This document shows, piece by piece, positions 7,946-10,922 of a stretch of 10,922 nt of DNA. This stretch comes from Deltaproteobacteria bacterium (GTDB lineage Bacteria; Myxococcota; Myxococcia; Myxococcales; Myxococcaceae): positions 1 to 10,922 of the forward strand of contig VGRA01000049.1 of NCBI GenBank assembly GCA_016875515.1, given 5' to 3'. Below the pieces are notes generated by a model. The model ran no database searches, was not told the DNA's origin, and saw nothing but the letters and a program-made list of their open reading frames with translations. The translations under genes were made by a program, and so were the position numbers. The number at the start of each line of letters is the position of its first letter. The first letter of the stretch is position 1.

Positions 7946-9207
7946 TGCAGCGACCGGCGCCCATCCCCCGCGGCCGGCTGCTCGCGTTCCTCGGGGTGGC
8001 CACCTTCTTCGAGGGGTTCGACGTCACTGCGCTCTCGCAGGTGCTGCCGCTGCTGGGGAGCGACGCAGGCTTTGGCCTGTCCGAGGCCGCGAAGGGGTGG
8101 CTCGTGGGGGCCATTGGGCTGGGGCCCATGCTGTCCTGGTTCCTGGTGCGCGAGGCGGACCGGGTGGGGCGCCGCCCCATCATGGCGTTGACGCTGACCG
8201 GCTACGCGGTCTGCACGCTCCTGTCCGGGTTGGCCCCCAACGTCTGGGTGTTCGGCCTCTTCCAGGTGGTGGCCCGCGCCTTCCTGGTGGGGGAGTGGGC
8301 GGTGGCCATGGTGTACGCGGCGGAGGAGTTCCCCGCGGCCGAGCGGGCGCGGGTGATGGGGTTTCTCCACGCGCTCGCATACCTGGGCGGGTTGCTGTGC
8401 GGCGTGGTCGCCCCGTTGCTCTCAAAGGGGCCGTTCGGGTGGCGGACGGTGTTCTTCCTGGGCGTGCTGCCGGCGCTGCTGATGGCCTTTGCGAGGCGGA
8501 GCCTGCCGGAGACGGCGCGCTTTTTGTCCGGCGGCGTCGAGCGGGCGAAGGCGGGGGAGTTGCTTGCCCCGTGGCGGTCCGCGTGGGCGGGGCGTCTGTG
8601 GGTGGTGTCCGCGGCGTGGGCGCTGACCTACGTGTGCGTGGCCCCCACGGTGAACTTCTGGAAGCAGTTCGTCCTGCGCGAGCGCGGCTTGTCGGAGGCG
8701 GAGTTCGTGAAGGCATTCCTGCTGGGGGCGCTGCTGGCCGCGCCGTTCACCCTGCTCACGGGGCGGATCGTGGAGGGGCTCGGGCGGCGGCGGAGCGCGG
8801 CGGTGCTGTTCCCGTTCTGCGCGGCGGCGGTGGCCTGTGCCTTCTCGCTGCACGGCTTCTGGCCCCTGGCGCTCTCCTTCGGTGCGGCCATGTTCGGCAC
8901 GGCGGCGGTGGTGCCGGTGCTCAACGCCTGGACGACGGAGCTGTTCCCCACGCACCTGCGCGGCAGCGCCTTTGCGTGGAGCAACACGCTGCTGGGGCGG
9001 GTGGGCTCGGTGCTGGCGCCCGTCCTCATGGGGCAGGCGGCCACGTCAGTGGGCTGGGGTCTCCCGGTGGCGCTCTCCGCGTTGGGACCCCTGGTGGCGT
9101 CTGGCCTGATGTTGGCGGCCTTTCCAGAAACCCGGGGACGGGAGCTCGAGGAGACGAGTAAAATGACTAGCGTTTCCGGCGGCACTCCGGATACAGAGCC
9201 GTCATGA
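7945..9207 (+). CDS. Major facilitator superfamily transporter
   Basis: This 420-residue inner-membrane protein is expected to have 12 helices. Its N-terminus, LLAFLGVATFFEGFDVTALSQ, carries Asp26 in helix 1. The loop between helices 2 and 3 has a motif A variant, READRVGRRP (69-78). The matching second-half loop reads GRIVEGLGRRR, and the C-terminus ends in FPETRGRELEE. These features resemble the sugar-porter and aromatic-acid/H+ symporter branches, but they do not fix the substrate. The start ATG shares its A with the peptidase stop (TGATG), so translation is probably coupled. A TetR-type regulator follows 13 bases downstream. A role in importing or exporting a metabolite tied to peptide breakdown is an inference from context only. 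Confidence 0.9.
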   Translation: MQRPAPIPRGRLLAFLGVATFFEGFDVTALSQVLPLLGSDAGFGLSEAAKGWLVGAIGLGPMLSWFLVREADRVGRRPIMALTLTGYAVCTLLSGLAPNVWVFGLFQVVARAFLVGEWAVAMVYAAEEFPAAERARVMGFLHALAYLGGLLCGVVAPLLSKGPFGWRTVFFLGVLPALLMAFARRSLPETARFLSGGVERAKAGELLAPWRSAWAGRLWVVSAAWALTYVCVAPTVNFWKQFVLRERGLSEAEFVKAFLLGALLAAPFTLLTGRIVEGLGRRRSAAVLFPFCAAAVACAFSLHGFWPLALSFGAAMFGTAAVVPVLNAWTTELFPTHLRGSAFAWSNTLLGRVGSVLAPVLMGQAATSVGWGLPVALSALGPLVASGLMLAAFPETRGRELEETSKMTSVSGGTPDTEPS

Positions 9208-9220
9208 AGGATATTCAGCC

Positions 9221-9841
9221 ATGAGCCGACCGGCGCCCCAGCGGGACGTCCCCATGGCGGAGGCCATCCTCCGGGCCACGTTGGTGGCGCTCGAGCAGCA
9301 TGGCGAGGCCGGGATCCGCGTGATGGACATTGCCCGGGCAGTGGGCTGCTCGGTGGGTATCCTGTACCACCACTACGGTGACCGCGAGGGGCTCATCCGG
9401 GCGGCGTGGGCCCGGCAGTTCGAGGGACTGCTGGAGGCGGACACGCGGATGCTGTACGAGGCCTTCGAGCGGTGCCAGACGGTGGAGGAGTTCCGGGGCG
9501 TGCTGCTGCGCGCCTCGGAGATTGGCGGCGGCCCCGAGCGGCGGGAGATGCGCCGCAAGCGGATTGGCGTGCTGGGGGCGGCGTGGAGGCGCCCCGCGCT
9601 GGAGCAGGCCATTGGCCGCGTCCAGGCGGACCGCACCACGGAGCTGCAGCGGGCGGTGGAGCTGGCCCAGCAGAGGGGGTTCATCTCCCGGGAGGTGAGC
9701 GCCCGGACGGTGGCCACCTTCACCCAAGCCTACACCCTGGGGCGCATCCTGTCGGATATTGACGCCGAGGGACTCTGCCCGGACGGGGAGTGGTCGGCGC
9801 TCGCCCATCGCTTCCTGCTGTCGCTGGTCCAGCCGGGCTGA
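9221..9841 (+). CDS. TetR-family transcriptional regulator
   Basis: The product is 206 residues, typical of TetR regulators. The helix-turn-helix occupies about residues 33-52 (RVMDIARAVGCSVGILYHHY), followed by GDREGLIRAAW, the usual start of helix 4. The rest (about 63-206) is the variable ligand-binding and dimerisation domain, so the inducer cannot be read from sequence. ATG 9221 is supported by AAGGA at 9207-9211, nine bases upstream. It lies last in the peptidase-MFS-TetR run with only a 13-base gap. This fits a repressor that controls its own operon and senses a substrate of the MFS protein. No obvious operator palindrome was found in the 49-base gap before the peptidase. The AT-richer palindromic region just after this gene (9877-9977) is another possible site of action. 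Confidence 0.9.
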   Translation: MSRPAPQRDVPMAEAILRATLVALEQHGEAGIRVMDIARAVGCSVGILYHHYGDREGLIRAAWARQFEGLLEADTRMLYEAFERCQTVEEFRGVLLRASEIGGGPERREMRRKRIGVLGAAWRRPALEQAIGRVQADRTTELQRAVELAQQRGFISREVSARTVATFTQAYTLGRILSDIDAEGLCPDGEWSALAHRFLLSLVQPG

Positions 9842-9876
9842 GGCGCCGGGGGGCCAGGCCGCCGGCCGGCATGGTG

Positions 9877-9902
9877 ACGTTTGTTGAAAACGTTTCGTTG
9901 AA
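9877..9902. repeat. Short direct repeat in AT-richer intergenic DNA
   Basis: ACGTTTGTTGAA (9877-9888) is followed one base later by ACGTTTCGTTGAA (9890-9902): the same 12 bases with one insertion. The centre contains the palindrome AAACGTTT (9888-9895). This stretch is far richer in A/T than the flanking genes, as promoter or operator DNA often is. A weak promoter-like pair, TTGAAT (9898-9903) and TGTAAG (9920-9925) spaced by 16, overlaps it. Function is not shown. Confidence 0.5.
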
Positions 9903-9960
9903 TCGCCGGCAGTGTTTGCTGTAAGTGTGCGGGGTGGGTCGGAATCATCCGGCCGCCAAG

Positions 9961-9977
9961 TGCAACCGGCGGTTGCA
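9961..9977. promoter_or_regulatory. Perfect 17-bp palindrome abutting the IS66 end (candidate operator)
   Basis: TGCAACCG, a central G, then CGGTTGCA is a perfect inverted repeat. It ends two bases before the first base of the IS66 terminal repeat at 9980. The arm length and tight centre suit a dimeric repressor site better than a terminator. With the direct repeat at 9877-9902, it makes the 138-bp stretch 9842-9979 look like a regulatory region. No gene is visible in that stretch. The gene it once served may have been cut off by the IS66 insertion; alternatively, it may be a TetR site. Both are inference. Confidence 0.45.
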
Positions 9978-9979
9978 AA

Positions 9980-10007
9980 GTGACCCATCAGCGACGCCGG
10001 GATGACG
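9980..10007 (+). repeat. IS66-type terminal repeat, copy A
   Basis: This 28-base copy matches 10119-10146 at 25 of 28 positions; the mismatches are at repeat positions 7, 14 and 18. Similarity stops sharply on the outer side: TTGCAAA precedes this copy and AGCAGC the other. It fades inward after GGGATGACG. That is the expected behaviour of element termini read inward. As a pair the two copies are direct repeats, because they belong to two elements in opposite orientations. Confidence 0.65.
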
Positions 10008-10027
10008 GTGATGTCGAGGCGGTGAAC

Positions 10028-10047
10028 CCTCCCAAGCTTTCGGGAGG
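10028..10047 (+). promoter_or_regulatory. Hairpin that sequesters the accessory-gene ribosome-binding site
   Basis: CCTCCC (10028-10033) and GGGAGG (10042-10047) form a perfect 6-bp stem with an 8-base AAGCTTTC loop. The GGGAGG arm is the Shine-Dalgarno sequence, six bases before ATG 10054. In a transcript, folding would hide the ribosome-binding site, a common way for insertion sequences to keep expression low. The pairing is seen in the sequence; the regulatory role is inferred. Confidence 0.45.
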
Positions 10048-10053
10048 TGGCAC

Positions 10054-10122
10054 ATGGCGGGACGGAAGGTGGGCAGCGAGCAGGAGGCGCGTCGGTGTCT
10101 GGCGGCGGCGCGAGCAGCGTGA
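10054..10122 (+). pseudogene. Interrupted IS66 accessory gene (first 21 codons)
   Basis: A frame starting at ATG 10054 with an ideal GGGAGG site reads MAGRKVGSEQEARR and on to ...CLAAARA. It then meets TGA at 10120-10122, which is supplied by the terminal repeat of the second element (GTGA at 10119-10122). It therefore looks like the N-terminus of the small IS66 accessory protein (TnpA/Orf1 type, a short helix-turn-helix protein) cut by insertion. The identity rests on its place after the terminal repeat and on the charged, Ala-rich opening. Too little remains to be sure of the family. The fragment itself should be inactive. Confidence 0.55.
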
Positions 10123-10146
10123 CCGATCAGCAACGGCGGGATGACG
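10119..10146 (-). repeat. IS66-type terminal repeat, copy B
   Basis: This is the outer end of element 2, 25/28 identical to 9980-10007 when both are read rightward. It supplies the TGA that ends the interrupted accessory frame. The inner boundary is approximate. Confidence 0.65.
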
Positions 10147-10200
10147 AGCGAGCCGGGGTGTGACGCGATCACCCGCGACCGGGCAGAGCGTCCCGTCCGT

Positions 10201-10922
10201 TCAGCCGAGCGTCTTCTTGAAAGCGGCGGGCGTGATGGCCTCGAGCGGGAGGTTGAAGACGTCCCGGTGAGTGCCCAGCCGCTCGAAGGCCCAGGTGAGG
10301 TAGGCCTGCACCGGCACGCCGACGGTGCGGCAGGTAGCGACAATGCCAAGCAGCACGCAGGCGCGGTGTGCGCCCTCGGTGCTGCCGGCAAACAGCACGT
10401 TGAGGCGCAGCTTGGCGACGTTCTGGAATTCCCTCTCCGTGGCGGAGTTGTCGATGGGGACGTCCGCGTCGTCGATGAAGTGGAAGAGTGCGCCCTTGTG
10501 CCGCTGGTAGTACCGGACTGCCGCCATGAGTGGCTCCGAGGGCAGCAGCGTCGGGGCCACTGCGTCGCACCAGCGCTCCAGCTGGGTGGCGAGCGGCCGG
10601 ATGAAGCGGCGGCGGTGGGCGACCAGGGCGTCCCCCGCGAGGCCCAACTCCTGGGCCCTCTCCTCCTCTGCGTACATGGCGGCGACGAAGCCTCCGCCCT
10701 CTGCAGCCAGAGTGGGCTGCGTCTCTTCGGCGTCGCGGAATTTCCGCCGGCCGTGGGCGTTGCACCCCGCCTCGAGGACGGTGCCGTCTGCATACACGGC
10801 GTTGAGGCGGTGTTCCGCGTCCGCGGTGAGGACGCCGCGGAAGCGCGTCAGCTTGGAGGTGAGGTTGTCGCTGGCCTTGTCCGCCTCGTACTGGAAGACG
10901 GCGCAGTCCCTGTTTCGGTACA
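10201..10922 (-). CDS. tnpC: IS66-family transposase, C-terminal 239 residues (partial)
   Basis: The visible frame is open from the window edge to TGA at 10201 and lacks its N-terminus. It corresponds to the C-terminal half of the DDE transposase that cuts and joins IS66 ends. The second catalytic Asp is in FRGVLTAD (codon 10819-10821), followed by GCNAHGRRKF, a variant of the usual C-WAH-RRKF block. The catalytic Glu is in IDNSATERE (codon 10435-10437), followed by LRLNVLFAGSTEGAHRACVL, matching the family pattern ..WLFAGS..G..RAA... The end, VATCRTVGVPVQAYLTWAFERLG, is the IS66 C-terminal element. The usual GYNALY after the second Asp is replaced by EHRLNAVY, so this is a divergent branch. 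No frameshift or stop is seen in this part. Confidence 0.9.
   Translation of the reverse strand, partial: YRNRDCAVFQYEADKASDNLTSKLTRFRGVLTADAEHRLNAVYADGTVLEAGCNAHGRRKFRDAEETQPTLAAEGGGFVAAMYAEEERAQELGLAGDALVAHRRRFIRPLATQLERWCDAVAPTLLPSEPLMAAVRYYQRHKGALFHFIDDADVPIDNSATEREFQNVAKLRLNVLFAGSTEGAHRACVLLGIVATCRTVGVPVQAYLTWAFERLGTHRDVFNLPLEAITPAAFKKTLG

Larger units (their letters stand above)
9980..10118 (+). mobile_element. Left end of an IS66-family element (element 1), interrupted
   Basis: The segment begins with a terminal repeat (9980-10007, starting GTGACCCATCAGCGACG). It then carries a ribosome-binding site and the start of a rightward accessory gene at 10054, the order seen at the left end of IS66-family elements. 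At 10118/10119 it stops abruptly where a near-identical terminal repeat of a second element begins. The rest of element 1 should lie beyond element 2, outside the window, unless it was deleted. The bases just before the junction, CGAGCAGC (10111-10118), are the predicted 8-bp target duplication, since IS66 elements usually duplicate 8 bp. Confidence 0.6.
10119..10922 (-). mobile_element. IS66-family element 2, right part, continues beyond the window
   Basis: This element is in minus orientation. Its terminal repeat starts at 10119, followed by about 54 non-coding bases (10147-10200) and then the 3' end of its transposase gene at 10201, which runs off the right edge. Its accessory genes and other end lie outside. 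It sits inside the accessory gene of element 1, so it arrived later. The intact transposase frame suggests the insertion is recent. Confidence 0.72.

Noticed and set aside
9842..9870. Very GC-rich stretch after the TetR stop as a terminator
   Set aside because: Several short GGCC/CCGG pairings are possible, but there is no single clean stem and no T-tract.
9877..9902. Start of a CRISPR or satellite repeat array
   Set aside because: There are only two copies of a 12-13 base unit, adjacent with no regular spacers.
9898..9925. Sigma-70-like promoter TTGAAT - 16 bases - TGTAAG
   Set aside because: Only four of six bases match in each box and no gene start follows before the IS66 end, so it is mentioned only as a weak possibility.
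10325..10510. Small plus-strand open frame inside the transposase region
   Set aside because: It is antisense to conserved transposase motifs, including the catalytic Glu block, and has no ribosome-binding site of note.

Overview
The window is GC-rich chromosomal DNA with strong third-position G/C bias. Gene density is high, there are several 1-4 base start/stop overlaps, and GTG starts and insertion-sequence debris are present. Together these suggest a myxobacterium, most likely of the Myxococcus/Corallococcus type, although no single marker here proves the genus.

Layout. (a) 1-730: the first codons of a leftward lipoprotein-like gene run off the left edge. They are followed by an IS1182-like transposase that has lost its middle, bounded by a candidate inverted repeat, and then by a non-coding stretch containing a strong hairpin. 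(b) 731-1452, minus strand: a Phd/YefM-type antitoxin and PIN-domain (VapC) toxin pair with overlapping GTGA stop/start. A 20-bp imperfect palindrome covers the antitoxin start. (c) 1519-4123, plus strand: a three-gene ABC-2 exporter made of an ATPase and two different permeases, joined by GTGA and ATGA overlaps. (d) 4170-5801: prfC, peptide chain release factor 3, ending 10 bases from a convergent 190-residue protein of unknown function (5812-6384, minus). (e) 6434-9841, plus strand: an M32 (Taq-type) carboxypeptidase, an MFS transporter that starts inside its stop codon, and a TetR-family regulator 13 bases later. This looks like one self-regulated unit. (f) 9842-9979: AT-richer non-coding DNA with a perfect 17-bp palindrome and a short direct repeat. 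(g) 9980-10922: nested IS66-family DNA. The left end and first codons of an accessory gene, in plus orientation, are broken at 10118/10119 by the end of a second IS66 element in minus orientation. The transposase gene of that second element runs off the right edge.

How it fits together. The middle of the window is ordinary core and accessory metabolism: translation termination, export and peptide hydrolysis coupled to transport. Both flanks are marked by mobile-element turnover, one internally deleted element at the left and an element-in-element insertion at the right. I see no CRISPR array, RNA gene, prophage or obvious new defence system. The less routine items are the nested IS66 ends, the collapsed IS1182-like element, the palindromes beside the antitoxin and beside the IS66 end, the peptidase-MFS-TetR unit and the orphan 190-residue gene.
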